Part shown: positions 7,946 to 17,508 of the stretch, piece after piece
How positions within the stretch are numbered: position 1 is the first letter of the stretch
Layout of the letters: each line of letters starts with the position of its first letter
Assembly: GCA_016931715.1 (NCBI GenBank)
Contig: JAFGEF010000035.1
Location: 1 to 49,577, forward strand
Source of the DNA: Sedimentisphaerales bacterium
GTDB lineage: Bacteria > Planctomycetota > Phycisphaerae > Sedimentisphaerales > Anaerobacaceae
DNA: 49,577 nt
Direction: 5' to 3'
Translations under genes and position numbers: made by a program
Notes under the pieces: generated by a model
Databases searched by the model: none
The model's input: the letters and a program-made list of their open reading frames with translations, nothing else
Told to the model about the DNA's origin: nothing

Positions 7946-8842
7946 ATGTTTAAGCGAAAGTTTTTGTATCTTATTGTTTCGTCAGTACTTATCATTGCGT
8001 CAATTGTCACGATTTATATTGCAGTTCGGTTTTCCAGCATGTCACAGAGCGACTCAGTTATCGAGCAGGCAAAGCTTGTTCGAGATTCTCGTTTAAAGGA
8101 GCGATTGTCCCGGCCTTATGGGAAAATTGAAATTCCCGCTGAAGTTTATGTTGACCTGATTCAGCCTGAAAATCCCCGAAAAGCCGTTGAGATTATAATA
8201 TCAGCATCAACTGCTATACCGGCTCGTTCCTGCAGAATTATCCTGATAACAACTCAGGCAGGGGCAGAGACGCAGCGAGAAGAAATTCTCTGGTCGGATA
8301 AGCCTGAAGGTCTTGTCGATAAAACGCTTTTGTATAAAGCTGGCTCACTTCCAGCCGGCAGGCACCAGTACACAGCCGTACTTGAATTTGAGACGGAGGG
8401 CGATAATTCCAAAATGCTTATTGCTTCCGGTTCACTTTTTCTTGATGTAAGACCAGCCGGAATTCTCTCTTCGAATGTATCTTTCGGCCAGATTGAAAGA
8501 CTTGAATTGTATAAAGAGCTGGAAAAGCGGGTTTTAGTAAGCATGAAGCCGCAGTTGAGAAATGCTAATTCAAAAGTATTGGATAAGGAAATAATTGCTC
8601 TTGAGAGTGCCAATCCCGGAATTATTGACAGAAAAATTCAGGAGTTGATTGCTTCAGATTCTATTGTCGCCGAGCAAGTCGAGGAACTAAATGCGGCCAT
8701 AGAGGAACCTGTACAATCCTCTGAATTAATTACGCTTTCCAGTCTTTTACAGCCGGACATGAACGATGTTCCTGTTTCAGGTCACTATGGTTCTCCTGTT
8801 TATGACGAACAAGTTCCTGTACCGGAAGAGTTTCTGGATTGA
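7946..8842 (+). CDS. Membrane-anchored protein of unknown function
   Basis: A 298-aa protein that I do not recognise. It has one N-terminal membrane segment (about residues 7-27) after the basic start MFKRK, then an extracytoplasmic part. The first half of this is beta-rich (about 60-170) and contains segments such as AVEIIISAS and RIILITTQAG, like an immunoglobulin-type fold. The second half (about 180-265) is helical and acidic. The C-terminus is rich in Pro, Val and Glu. A good AAGGAG site precedes the ATG by 11 bases, and it has its own strong promoter. It ends 50 bases before the CARDB/zincin gene in the same direction, so the two may be cotranscribed. Confidence 0.75.
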   Translation: MFKRKFLYLIVSSVLIIASIVTIYIAVRFSSMSQSDSVIEQAKLVRDSRLKERLSRPYGKIEIPAEVYVDLIQPENPRKAVEIIISASTAIPARSCRIILITTQAGAETQREEILWSDKPEGLVDKTLLYKAGSLPAGRHQYTAVLEFETEGDNSKMLIASGSLFLDVRPAGILSSNVSFGQIERLELYKELEKRVLVSMKPQLRNANSKVLDKEIIALESANPGIIDRKIQELIASDSIVAEQVEELNAAIEEPVQSSELITLSSLLQPDMNDVPVSGHYGSPVYDEQVPVPEEFLD

Positions 8843-8892
8843 TAAAAATAATCTTCGAACAAAATTATTAATTGTTAAAGAAGGAATTATAT

Positions 8893-11763
8893 ATGAGTTC
8901 ATTATTATTGAATAAAAAAGTTACGATTATTTTCACAATTGTTATTCTGGTTGTTGTAACAAACTATGCAAAAGCAGGTTGTGATTTAAGAATGTATGAG
9001 GTTAGAATTATTGATAGAAAATCCCATTATCATGCGGGTGATTCTATAAAGATAGTAGGTACTGCTTTCGTTGTAAAGTTATATGAGAAGCTTGAGGAAC
9101 CTGATAAAGTTGTTTTAGATTTTTACGCCGGTGATTATCATATTGGTTCTATGGTACCATATTACGTTATTTCCTCAAATGGTCAGGTCCACTTTAATGA
9201 TGATATGGACTGGACTATACCCAATGATATGCCCGCTGGTAGTTATGCTATTTCAGCTAAAATAACATGTGCAGAAGATTACAATCCTGATAATGATATT
9301 GCTTACGCTACCCCTGACATCATTGTACAAGAGATTCCTCTTTACGGAGATTTGTCGATAACTGCTGTAAGTGCTATTTCCCCCTGGTCTTCTGACCTTT
9401 TCAATCAGGGTGGAGAGATTAAATTCGGATTTAGTATTGACAATCTGGATCCTGTAGCATCTGACAGTTATGCTGTAAATTTTTCTGTCGGAAACTATTT
9501 CATAGGTTCTGTATCATGTAGCCCAATAGGACCTTATGAAACATTTAATATTAATGAAACAGAACCATTTGTTGTCCCTCTTAATGTTTCTAGCGGATCT
9601 TATACCATAACAGGTGAAGTAGTATGTCTAAACGATGGCCTCACCAGCAATAATATAAAACAATCTGCTGAACGTATTAGAGTGGCTACACTTTATCAGG
9701 ATATATCTGTCATTTTTGTTTCTACTGTTGGAAACAATTTTAAGCCTGGAGATTCGATTTCGGTCAATGCGATAATTAAAAATGTCGGAACCTTTGTAGC
9801 AGAGAACATTAACGCAGAATTCTATCTTGGAGAAGATGTAATAGGAAGTACCAACGCAAGCGATTTAAATCCAGAACTAACCGAAACTTTAGGTGCTGAA
9901 TGCAAAATCCCGGATAATTTACCTGATGGTTTTTATACTGTTAAAGTGAGAGTTACTTGTAATGGTGATATAGATAGCAGTAATAATGTTATGGAGTCGG
10001 GCACATCATTCTGGATTGGCGAGATTGCTGATTTGGAGGTCAAGTCTGTACAGGCCGCAAATGGAACTTATATGCCCGGGGATATGCTGACTATTTATGG
10101 TCTTGTAAAAAACATCGGAGATGATGTTTCCAACGCTTATTCTGTCGATTATTATTTATCCACTGATAGCATTATTACAACATGGGATTACCATATAGGC
10201 CATGTGAATCGCGGCGCACTGGAACCCGGAGAACAGCACAGTTATAACACAACTTTTAAGCTGCCTCCTAATTTACCTGCATCAAATTATTATGTCGGAT
10301 TGAACATCATATGCCAGGAAGAAAACAATTCAGGGAATAATTCCGGATTTGATAGTGAGACAATTGGAATCATACATCCTGCAAATTATGTATGCGGCCA
10401 GGTGAAATACGAATACCCGGGCTATAACGACCAGGCAGTCAGATATGCGTTATTAAAAGTATATGACAAAAATAATTCGACCCCGAACAGAGAGATTGCA
10501 CAAACATATACGGATCAAAACGGTAATTATGGGGTAGTGGTATTAAGAGATACGATGAGCGCTCAAAGTATTTATGTGAAGGTTTTTACCGACAGTATAA
10601 GCGGCGCTTATCCTGAAACTATAGGAAAAATATGTTCTGTGAAAGATGATGTATCTCATGCAGTATATTCTATTGAAAGTTCATTATATCTTCATCCTCA
10701 GGATTCATCACGAACGATTGATGTAAGAGTTCCTTTGGCACAAAGAGCATTTATGGTTTATGATTCGATGGTCGAAGCATTTCATCAAGCCAAAACGTTT
10801 TTCGGAATTGAAATGGAGGAAATTACGACATATTGGCCGTCTTCAGCTAATGGTACTTATTATTATCCTTCAGAAGGAATATTTATTAGTAAGGACGATG
10901 AATGGGACAGGGACATTATATTGCATGAATACGGTCATTATATAGCTGAAGTTTATAATTTTGCTCAGGGTGATGTTGGTGAAAATCCGACACATTACTG
11001 GGATATGGATCTTAGAACTAATCCCGTAGCAAGGACTGAAGAACATGCGGCAAATCTTGCATTTCGTGAGTCATGGCCGACATTGTTTAGTATCACTTCG
11101 CAGCTTGCGAATCATAACTATCCGCATTCCGGAGATGCTAAGTATCAGGATTATTATAGTTATTATAACTGGACGTATGAGTTTGACCTTGAAGAAGATA
11201 CATTTGATAACGATTCGCCCGGTGAATATTATGACAATATGAATTGCTGCTTATTATGGGATATTTTTGATGATCATCCGGACCGTTCGGATTTTAAGGA
11301 AACTATAAGTGACCCGAATCTTTATAAAATATGGAATGTAGTGCGCGGGTACAAACCGGAGAATATGAATGATTTCTGGATTGGCTGGCATCATCGTTAT
11401 GGGCAGGAAGAAGACATAGAAGGAGTAATCGACATATTTCAGCAGCATAGAATGACTTTTGCAGAATCGGGTGCAGCACCTGGTTTGCCGCAAAATCATG
11501 CTCCGGTAGCGGCCGCAGGTCAGGACAGGGTAGTATCTCAAAATAGAGCAGATGGCGCAATGGTTCATCTGGATGCGTCCGGTTCTTACGATCCGGATGG
11601 CGATGCGATAAGTCATATCTGGCGGCATGGATATATACGGTATAACAGTGTGCAGCTTGATATCCTGCTTCCTGTGGGAAAGACTGAGCTTGAACTGGAA
11701 GTATCCGATGGAACAATTACATCATGGGATACCGTAGCAGTAACTGTTACACCAACCAATTAG
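8893..11763 (+). CDS. Secreted CARDB-repeat protein with a zincin-type metallopeptidase domain
   Basis: A large exported protein of 956 aa. It has a signal peptide (about 1-28), then four CARDB-like immunoglobulin repeats (about 30-480) marked by phrases such as YMPGDMLTIYGLVKNIG. A carboxypeptidase-regulatory/transthyretin-like segment follows near 500-570 (VCGQVKYEYPG). A metallopeptidase domain carries ILHEYGHYIAE near 678-688, a complete HExxH zinc motif. EEHAANLAFRESW some 35 residues later could supply the third ligand. The end (about 870-955) is a PKD/K319-like domain (LDASGSYDPDGD). It is probably a cell-surface or secreted protease; the substrate is unknown. The ATG at 8893 has AAGGAA upstream; the upstream TTG at 8872 is less likely. 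Confidence 0.8.
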   Translation: MSSLLLNKKVTIIFTIVILVVVTNYAKAGCDLRMYEVRIIDRKSHYHAGDSIKIVGTAFVVKLYEKLEEPDKVVLDFYAGDYHIGSMVPYYVISSNGQVHFNDDMDWTIPNDMPAGSYAISAKITCAEDYNPDNDIAYATPDIIVQEIPLYGDLSITAVSAISPWSSDLFNQGGEIKFGFSIDNLDPVASDSYAVNFSVGNYFIGSVSCSPIGPYETFNINETEPFVVPLNVSSGSYTITGEVVCLNDGLTSNNIKQSAERIRVATLYQDISVIFVSTVGNNFKPGDSISVNAIIKNVGTFVAENINAEFYLGEDVIGSTNASDLNPELTETLGAECKIPDNLPDGFYTVKVRVTCNGDIDSSNNVMESGTSFWIGEIADLEVKSVQAANGTYMPGDMLTIYGLVKNIGDDVSNAYSVDYYLSTDSIITTWDYHIGHVNRGALEPGEQHSYNTTFKLPPNLPASNYYVGLNIICQEENNSGNNSGFDSETIGIIHPANYVCGQVKYEYPGYNDQAVRYALLKVYDKNNSTPNREIAQTYTDQNGNYGVVVLRDTMSAQSIYVKVFTDSISGAYPETIGKICSVKDDVSHAVYSIESSLYLHPQDSSRTIDVRVPLAQRAFMVYDSMVEAFHQAKTFFGIEMEEITTYWPSSANGTYYYPSEGIFISKDDEWDRDIILHEYGHYIAEVYNFAQGDVGENPTHYWDMDLRTNPVARTEEHAANLAFRESWPTLFSITSQLANHNYPHSGDAKYQDYYSYYNWTYEFDLEEDTFDNDSPGEYYDNMNCCLLWDIFDDHPDRSDFKETISDPNLYKIWNVVRGYKPENMNDFWIGWHHRYGQEEDIEGVIDIFQQHRMTFAESGAAPGLPQNHAPVAAAGQDRVVSQNRADGAMVHLDASGSYDPDGDAISHIWRHGYIRYNSVQLDILLPVGKTELELEVSDGTITSWDTVAVTVTPTN

Positions 11764-11783
11764 AACAATTAATAAATTTGGAG

Positions 11784-11820
11784 TTGAGCCATAAATTAAT
11801 TTTTATGGCTCAATTTTTTT
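11784..11820 (+). terminator. Strong rho-independent terminator
   Basis: A perfect 12-bp stem (11784-11795 with 11802-11813), a six-base loop and seven T. It ends the CARDB/zincin transcript and separates it from the pilin operon. Confidence 0.92.
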
Positions 11821-11933
11821 GGGAAAATTCCCGCCTCTTTATTGTCTGGTAAAGAGCATTCTGCTAACTTATAGGACTAAAGCTGTTATTTATATATTTG
11901 TCAGCGGTTACAGAAATATAAAAATTAGTATTT

Positions 11934-11962
11934 TTGTTTATACATGGGATATTTCTTATAAT
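11934..11962 (+). promoter_or_regulatory. Promoter of the pilin-like operon
   Basis: TTGTTT (11934-11939) and a perfect TATAAT (11957-11962) are 17 bases apart, after the terminator and about 60 bases ahead of the first pilin start. Confidence 0.6.
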
Positions 11963-12022
11963 TTGTCTGGAGGGTAGAAATCAGCTTAAACAATCAAAGT
12001 GAGTTTTTCCGGAGAATGGAAA

Positions 12023-13417
12023 ATGTTATTTTCAGCAAAGACTGTTCATACGAACGAAAAAGGTTCCGTTCTCGTCATATCGATGATATTTATCATGGTT
12101 TTCTCAGCATTGGCTGTATCAATGGCTGCTATGTCGGGAAATAATGTGCAGCTTGCCGATAACCAGCGTAAAGCTGACCTCGCGAGGGCCTGTGCAGAAT
12201 CCGGATTTGATGTTATTCGCTACTGGATGAGCCGCGTGGCAATATCAGGCACCACAACAGAGGCGCAGAGATTCAGTGCAATTGCGGCATCATTGCAGAA
12301 CGAGCTTAGCGGCGACAGTATATCAAATATCACGACCTCATATAACGGTTTGATGATTACTATTCCGAATGTTACGCTGGATTCAGGCAACGGGTATAGT
12401 TTTTCCGCCGTTATAACCTCACTGGATATCGATACTTTACGGATAGATGTTACCGGCTGCTGCAATTCAGTCACGCGCACCATACGGGGAACGTATGACT
12501 TCAGCACAAGAGGTAAATACGCATTTGATTTCGGCGTGGCGACAAAGGGACCTTTATCATTAAGCGGCAATATCGAGCTTGAAGGCGTTAATGTTTCAGT
12601 AGAAGCAAGCGTATATATCGAAAGCGAAAGTTCCAGTCTGGCTCTGTCAATTATAGGAAATTCGCAAATCGCAGGTGATGTTAGTATTGTCAATCCGATT
12701 GCTTATGTGGATTTGCAGGGCGGTCAGGCAGGTATCGGAGGTGAAACGGGTCAGACAGCAATAGACAACCATGTTGATTTCGGCGCCCCTGAAACCGAGT
12801 TTCCGGAGCCTGTTCCCGGTCAGTTCGAGTCTTACGCGACAAATATTGTTGATTCGAATACAAATACTTCTTTAGATGCCACATATGAAAATATCAAAAT
12901 ACTGGCAAATACAAATCCTGTTTTCTCCGGTCAGACGACATTAAAGGGAATAGTATATATCGAAACGCCAAATGTTGTCGAATTTACCGGCGGCGTCGAT
13001 ATTACCGGAATTGTCGTAGGTGAAGGAGATATTGAAGATAATTCAGGCACGAATAAAATCATATTCCGCGGCAATGTTTCAAGTCATCCTGTTACGGAGT
13101 TGCCGCAGGAAACCCAGTTTAACGGCCTTCACGACCAGACAGGGACATTTACTATAGCTCCTGGTTTTCATGTATCATTCGGAGGAAGCTTCGACGCGCT
13201 TTGCGGAGCGATAGCAGGTAACGGCGTGGAATTTTTCGGCAATGCCGGCGGTATAATAAACGGCTCTGTTATAAATTATTCCGGGGACCAGATGACACTT
13301 TCAGGCAACAGCGATCTCTACTTCAATCGCTCTGGTACGACTCAGTCACCGGCGGGATTTGTTCCCGAAATCATATTGAAGTACGACACCGGATCATATT
13401 CAGAAGTAATATTATAA
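12023..13417 (+). CDS. PilX-like minor pilin with beta-helix C-terminus, paralogue 1
   Basis: A 464-aa protein. It begins with a short basic leader ending KGSVLVIS, followed by a hydrophobic segment and then AAMSGNNVQLADNQ and AESG, the pattern of PilX/GspK-type minor pilins. The residue at +5 after the glycine is not Glu, as in GspK-type tip pilins. From about residue 180 the sequence turns into repeated short strands rich in Gly, Asn and Ile (LSGNIELEG, FTGGVDITGIVV, LSGNSDLYFN), like a right-handed beta helix. The ending SYSEVIL is shared with paralogue 2. The start at 12023 has GGAG nine bases upstream; GTG at 11999 is an alternative. It probably sits at the tip of a type IV pilus or type II secretion pseudopilus. 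Confidence 0.75.
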   Translation: MLFSAKTVHTNEKGSVLVISMIFIMVFSALAVSMAAMSGNNVQLADNQRKADLARACAESGFDVIRYWMSRVAISGTTTEAQRFSAIAASLQNELSGDSISNITTSYNGLMITIPNVTLDSGNGYSFSAVITSLDIDTLRIDVTGCCNSVTRTIRGTYDFSTRGKYAFDFGVATKGPLSLSGNIELEGVNVSVEASVYIESESSSLALSIIGNSQIAGDVSIVNPIAYVDLQGGQAGIGGETGQTAIDNHVDFGAPETEFPEPVPGQFESYATNIVDSNTNTSLDATYENIKILANTNPVFSGQTTLKGIVYIETPNVVEFTGGVDITGIVVGEGDIEDNSGTNKIIFRGNVSSHPVTELPQETQFNGLHDQTGTFTIAPGFHVSFGGSFDALCGAIAGNGVEFFGNAGGIINGSVINYSGDQMTLSGNSDLYFNRSGTTQSPAGFVPEIILKYDTGSYSEVIL

Positions 13418-13470
13418 GATATAGTTTCGGACTTGATATAAGAAACCTTGCCTTGAGTGAGGTTTGTGCC

Positions 13471-13500
13471 GTATGAATAATTAGTGTTTGTTATTCATAC
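13471..13500. other. Perfect 10-bp inverted repeat between pilin genes
   Basis: GTATGAATAA at 13471-13480 and its exact complement at 13491-13500 enclose a 10-base loop. No T-run follows, so it is more likely an RNA-stability hairpin or a protein-binding site than a terminator. Confidence 0.6.
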
Positions 13501-13610
13501 TAAACCTGTTCCGAATTTGTATCTGTACTTTTTTGCAGTCTTGAAATATTTCGTGTATTTAGTTTGTCAGGTTCTTCCTGATATTCACCTGTTTGTTTGT
13601 TGGGTGTAAA

Positions 13611-14990
13611 ATGAAAAAGTATAAATGCATTACGAAAAATAATGGCGGCTCGGTGCTTATTGTAGCCATGATATTGATAGTTATATGTTCTGCGCTGGCT
13701 GTTTCCATAGCTGCGATGTCGGGTTCTAATATTCAACTTGCGGCTAACCAGTACCAGGTTGGTCTGGCTTTGGCAAGCGCAGAATCAGGTCTTGAGATTC
13801 AGCGATACTGGCTTACTCCGGTTTCGATTCCAAGCTCGACTCCACAAGCTGAATATTTTAATACAATTGTCGATGCTGTCCAATATGACCTGGATGCAAA
13901 TAATATTTCGAATATTGTTTTGAATGACGACGGCTCAATTAGTTCGGTGATTCTGGAATCTTCATCAGGGCAGACTTTCAGGGGGCAAATGTCTGTTGAT
14001 CCGAACGATCTTTTTACGCTGCATGTTTATTCCACAGGAGGCAATGATCAGATTACTCGTACGATAAAAGTCGAGTACGCTATCGAACCTTATAAACATC
14101 CGATATTCAATTATGGTCTTGCAACAAAGGGACCACTTAACTATACAGGAAATCCCACAACGGTCGGTCTGAATTCCAATTGGGAAGCGGATATATACAT
14201 TGAAAGCTCAAGCAATTTAACCGCTGTTTCTGTTGCCGGCAACCTTAACTTTGCCGGTGATATTGAAATAGGCAACGCAGCCGCTAACGTAGATTTTGGA
14301 GCCGATGTTCTGATTGCCGGAGAGCATGACCAGACGGCTATCGACAATCATGTCACTATAGGTGCAGAGCCTGTGGATTTTCCTGTTCCAGACGCGGATC
14401 GTTTCAGGCCTTATGCAACTGGCTCAATGATAAATTCTTCAACCGATTTAAGTACTTATACGAATACTCTTGTTAATTGCAGGATAGCTCCAAATACAAA
14501 TCCTGTCTTTCCAAAGAGTGTAATCATTCAGGGTATTCTGTTTATAGAAGCGCCCAACACGGTTGTTTTTACACAAAATGTTGCTTTGCAGGGTATTATT
14601 GTTGCCGATGGCGACTTGTCAAATCCCGGTACAAACGGAATAGATATTATGGGCAATTTTGCCAGCGGGCCATATCCCGAAGGTTCACAATTTGATGCCA
14701 TTAGCAGCGAAGTCGGCTCATCAATGATTGCTCCGGGTTTTGCCGTTTCGTTCCAGGGCAACTTCTCTACTCTTGAAGGAGTGGTAGCCGTAAGCGGCGT
14801 ACACTTTTCGGGTAATGTTAATGCAATTATAAAGGGCACAATAATTAATTACTCTGATACGCCAATGGTAATAGAAGGCAATGCTTATATGAACTTTGAC
14901 CGGATGAACAGTACGAAAATTCCTGCCGGTTTCGATACCCTTCGGGTTTTGACATACGATCCAACATCATATTCAGAAGTAAAATTATAG
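13611..14990 (+). CDS. PilX-like minor pilin with beta-helix C-terminus, paralogue 2
   Basis: A 459-aa protein that is a clear duplicate of the gene before it. The N-terminal block GGSVLIVAMILIVICSALAV, the AAMSGSNIQLAANQ segment, the central phrases ATKGPL and QTAIDNHV, and the C-terminal SYSEVKL all match. The ATG at 13611 places the basic leader MKKYKC before the pilin segment; an in-frame TTG at 13593 is less likely. The gene lies 193 bases after paralogue 1, across the inverted repeat. Cleavage would be expected after the Gly before SVLIV. It is probably exported and assembled with its paralogues. Confidence 0.75.
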   Translation: MKKYKCITKNNGGSVLIVAMILIVICSALAVSIAAMSGSNIQLAANQYQVGLALASAESGLEIQRYWLTPVSIPSSTPQAEYFNTIVDAVQYDLDANNISNIVLNDDGSISSVILESSSGQTFRGQMSVDPNDLFTLHVYSTGGNDQITRTIKVEYAIEPYKHPIFNYGLATKGPLNYTGNPTTVGLNSNWEADIYIESSSNLTAVSVAGNLNFAGDIEIGNAAANVDFGADVLIAGEHDQTAIDNHVTIGAEPVDFPVPDADRFRPYATGSMINSSTDLSTYTNTLVNCRIAPNTNPVFPKSVIIQGILFIEAPNTVVFTQNVALQGIIVADGDLSNPGTNGIDIMGNFASGPYPEGSQFDAISSEVGSSMIAPGFAVSFQGNFSTLEGVVAVSGVHFSGNVNAIIKGTIINYSDTPMVIEGNAYMNFDRMNSTKIPAGFDTLRVLTYDPTSYSEVKL

Positions 14991-15107
14991 GACTCCGCAT
15001 GGATTTGAAATAAGAAAAATTATCATGGTTTGTATTTTTGAAATCTATTTAATATATTTTATTTAATTATCAGGTCGTCTCTGATACTAATCCTAATTTA
15101 AGAAGAG

Positions 15108-16757
15108 ATGAAAATGGACCCTACTAAAAAAAACAATATGAAAAAAAATCATGGTTCCGTTCTGATTATGGCTATGATATTGATAGTCATATGTTCAGCG
15201 CTGGCGGTTTCTATCGCCGCGATGTCGAACACGAATATTCAGCTTGCATCGAACCAGCAAAAAGTCAATACTGCTTTATCAGCAGCTCAATCCGGTCTCG
15301 AATGTTGCAGATTTCTCACAAAGACATTTACGTTACCATCGACAAATCGAAATAACATAACAAGTGCGGATGCGGACCTGGTCTGGGGTATTCTATGCCA
15401 GAAGCTTCAAAATACATCTTTTGACGGCAAAACAGTAGCGTCAGCCGGCAGTTTCACCGATGCAGTTGGAAGCGGGACACAGATATTGGCGGAAAATCTG
15501 AATTATGATGACATCAGCAGCTTTACTATCAGGTTTTACCGTTATGCCAATGAGCCCAATATAATCAAGATTCAGTCAACAGGTAAATGCGGCGAAACGA
15601 CTCAGCAGGTAAATATGGATATGCTCATAGCCAAAGAAGGCAAGGTGCTGAGTTACGCGGTTGCAGGCAGAGGGCGCATGTGGCTTACCGGCCAGTCAAC
15701 AATTCATGGCGATGTTTTCAGCACATGGAATCGTGCAGAGATACCGCCTTATAACATGACTAATGATTCGTCAGTGCTGGGCACAATCAATACGGTTCTT
15801 ACACTCAACCAGATTAAGGATGAGTCTTACCAACTGGAAACGTTAAACGCAAATAATGAACCCGTAGATGAAAACTGGCAGCCTTTAGGCTGTGACTATG
15901 AGGACAGGTATTATAGCGAGGATGATGAGATTAAAGCTTACCATGAAGGAATCAATTATGGACAGGCGGGCGGCAACATGCCTGGCATGAGTATTGGTGA
16001 CTATAATACTGATATGTATGTTGCAGGATTAACAGATATAGCTCAGTGTCCGTCCGGGGACAGGGAAGTCGAATATTTTCCACATTCGGCGGGCAATTAT
16101 AATTACCCGAGAGATGGAACTCCGTATAGTACTTCTAATTTAAAACTCACGCGCCATGTTTATGAAAACACGACTTTTTCGAATGCAAAACTCCCGAGCA
16201 ACAGGAATGCGCTGTTCAGAAACTGTACATTTGAAGAGGTTCTGTATATCGATTGCAACAAGAATACGAGCAGCTATTACAATAACGTACGCTTTGAAAA
16301 CTGCACTTTCAACGGCGTTATTGTTACTAATGTACCGCAATCATTAAAATGGATGCAGAACTGCCTGTATTTTACCGGAGAAGCGGCTTTTGAGAATACA
16401 TCAAGCGTTCAGGAAGCTACTATTCTTGCTCCTCACTTTAATGTGAACCTTGGTAATACCAATCCGGAGCTGAATGAAAATAATGTTTTAACCGGTGCGA
16501 TAATTGGCGGTATCGTTGACGTAAGAGGTAATGCCCAGATTTACGGCACGATAATTTCCATGGCTGATACAAGCCAATGGTCGTCAGGTTATGTAACGAA
16601 CATAGGCGCTACTCTTGATGACGGAGGTTCAGAAACTACCGAACTGGGCGATATCGGCGTAATTGATATCACTCCCGACCAGGACCAGATGCTTCCAAGC
16701 GGAATTACATCGCCAATTATTATTAAAACCTTACAGAACACTTATTCAGAAGGATAG
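15108..16757 (+). CDS. PilX-like minor pilin with beta-helix C-terminus, paralogue 3
   Basis: A 549-aa, more divergent copy. The leader is KKNHGSVLIM, followed by ILIVICSALAVSIAAMS and NIQLASNQQKVNTALSAAQSG, nearly the same as paralogue 2. The C-terminal body is longer, with a Tyr/Asn-rich middle (about 250-350) and beta-helix-like segments (RNALFRNCTFEEVLYIDCN, GAIIGGIVDVRGNAQIYG). It ends in TYSEG, a shortened form of the SYSEV tail. AGAAGAG precedes the ATG at 15108 closely; the in-frame ATG at 15114 has better spacing. The spacer before the gene and the spacer after it share the word TGTATTTTTGAAAT (about 15030 and 16768), so the duplication included non-coding DNA. Confidence 0.75.
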   Translation: MKMDPTKKNNMKKNHGSVLIMAMILIVICSALAVSIAAMSNTNIQLASNQQKVNTALSAAQSGLECCRFLTKTFTLPSTNRNNITSADADLVWGILCQKLQNTSFDGKTVASAGSFTDAVGSGTQILAENLNYDDISSFTIRFYRYANEPNIIKIQSTGKCGETTQQVNMDMLIAKEGKVLSYAVAGRGRMWLTGQSTIHGDVFSTWNRAEIPPYNMTNDSSVLGTINTVLTLNQIKDESYQLETLNANNEPVDENWQPLGCDYEDRYYSEDDEIKAYHEGINYGQAGGNMPGMSIGDYNTDMYVAGLTDIAQCPSGDREVEYFPHSAGNYNYPRDGTPYSTSNLKLTRHVYENTTFSNAKLPSNRNALFRNCTFEEVLYIDCNKNTSSYYNNVRFENCTFNGVIVTNVPQSLKWMQNCLYFTGEAAFENTSSVQEATILAPHFNVNLGNTNPELNENNVLTGAIIGGIVDVRGNAQIYGTIISMADTSQWSSGYVTNIGATLDDGGSETTELGDIGVIDITPDQDQMLPSGITSPIIIKTLQNTYSEG

Positions 16758-16824
16758 AATTATAAAGAGCTGTATTTTTGAAATTTATTAAAAAGATATT
16801 ACCAGAAATTTATTGGAGACGAAA

Positions 16825-17202
16825 ATGAATAGTTTAATGAAAAATTTGTTCGCAGTAACAGCAGTTGCATTGCTGCTTTCCATAGCCATGGCAAATATGA
16901 ACCAGACTTGTAATAAAATCAATGCTGAAGTGATATATCAGGAAGCAGATCCCAACGAGCCTGACCCGCTTCCGGAGATGGTACCGGCAGATTTCCAGCT
17001 TAATGTTATCGGGGAGGATGCCAACGAGCCTGATCCGCTGCCTGAGATGGTCCCGGCCGGACTGCGGCTTGATGTTATTGAAGAGGATCCAAATGAGCCG
17101 GCTCCGCTTCCGGAGATGGTACCAGCAGGGCTGTGGCTTAATGCTATTGAAGAGGATCCCAATGAGCCGGATCCGCTGCCTGAAATGGTGCCTTTCATTT
17201 AA
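16825..17202 (+). CDS. Small secreted protein with 23-residue tandem repeats
   Basis: A 125-aa protein with an N-terminal signal peptide (about 1-29, LFAVTAVALLLSIAMA) and then almost nothing but repeats. Three full 23-residue units and one partial unit share the core DPNEPDPLPEMVPAG. The units are acidic and Pro-rich and lack Cys. The start at 16825 has GGAG upstream; an in-frame ATG at 16813 is possible. It is the last gene of the pilin operon, 67 bases after paralogue 3, so it may be a linker or surface peptide used with the pilins. DNA copies of the repeat (69 bases) are similar enough to allow slippage. I know no family for it. Confidence 0.7.
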   Translation: MNSLMKNLFAVTAVALLLSIAMANMNQTCNKINAEVIYQEADPNEPDPLPEMVPADFQLNVIGEDANEPDPLPEMVPAGLRLDVIEEDPNEPAPLPEMVPAGLWLNAIEEDPNEPDPLPEMVPFI

Positions 17203-17262
17203 TATTGTCTATGTAAAGCAGCAAAAGTTGATACTAAATTAGAATTTTTTTCTTCTGTAATA

Positions 17263-17350
17263 CTATGGGTAAAATCCGTAGATGGAGTTATCCGCCGAAG
17301 GCGGACAGGCAACAGCCTGGAAAATAATGCTCTGGGTGAAAACCATAGCA
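17263..17350 (+). ncRNA. Four-hairpin structured element (unknown class)
   Basis: Four hairpins follow each other. Hairpin 1 (17263-17281) has a 6-bp stem and a GTAAAAT loop. Hairpin 2 has TCCGCC/GGCGGA with a GAA loop (17291-17305). Hairpin 3 has CAGGC/GCCTG with an AACA loop (17306-17319). Hairpin 4 (17328-17350) has an 8-base stem with one mismatch and a GTGAAAA loop. Hairpins 1 and 4 are related in sequence (15 of 19 bases). A terminator lies 66 bases further on. It could be a riboswitch-like leader, a small RNA or a repeat-derived element. It matches no class I recognise. Confidence 0.45.
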
Positions 17351-17416
17351 GGTTACCCATTTTCAAGATTATCGAATTTGGTACATAGTGATAAGAAATT
17401 ATCAGGAAAGTTAAAG

Positions 17417-17460
17417 CAGGAATCCTTTTTGTTCGAATTGCCAAGAATTCCTGTTTTTTT
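17417..17460 (+). terminator. Terminator-like hairpin after the pilin operon
   Basis: CAGGAAT (17417-17423) pairs with ATTCCTG (17447-17453), with a large loop, followed by seven T. It is moderately strong and separates the pilin operon from the beta-galactosidase. Confidence 0.6.
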
Positions 17461-17508
17461 ATTTTAAAGGCATACGATTATTTTGGTAGTAAAAATTTCA
17501 AACCATAC

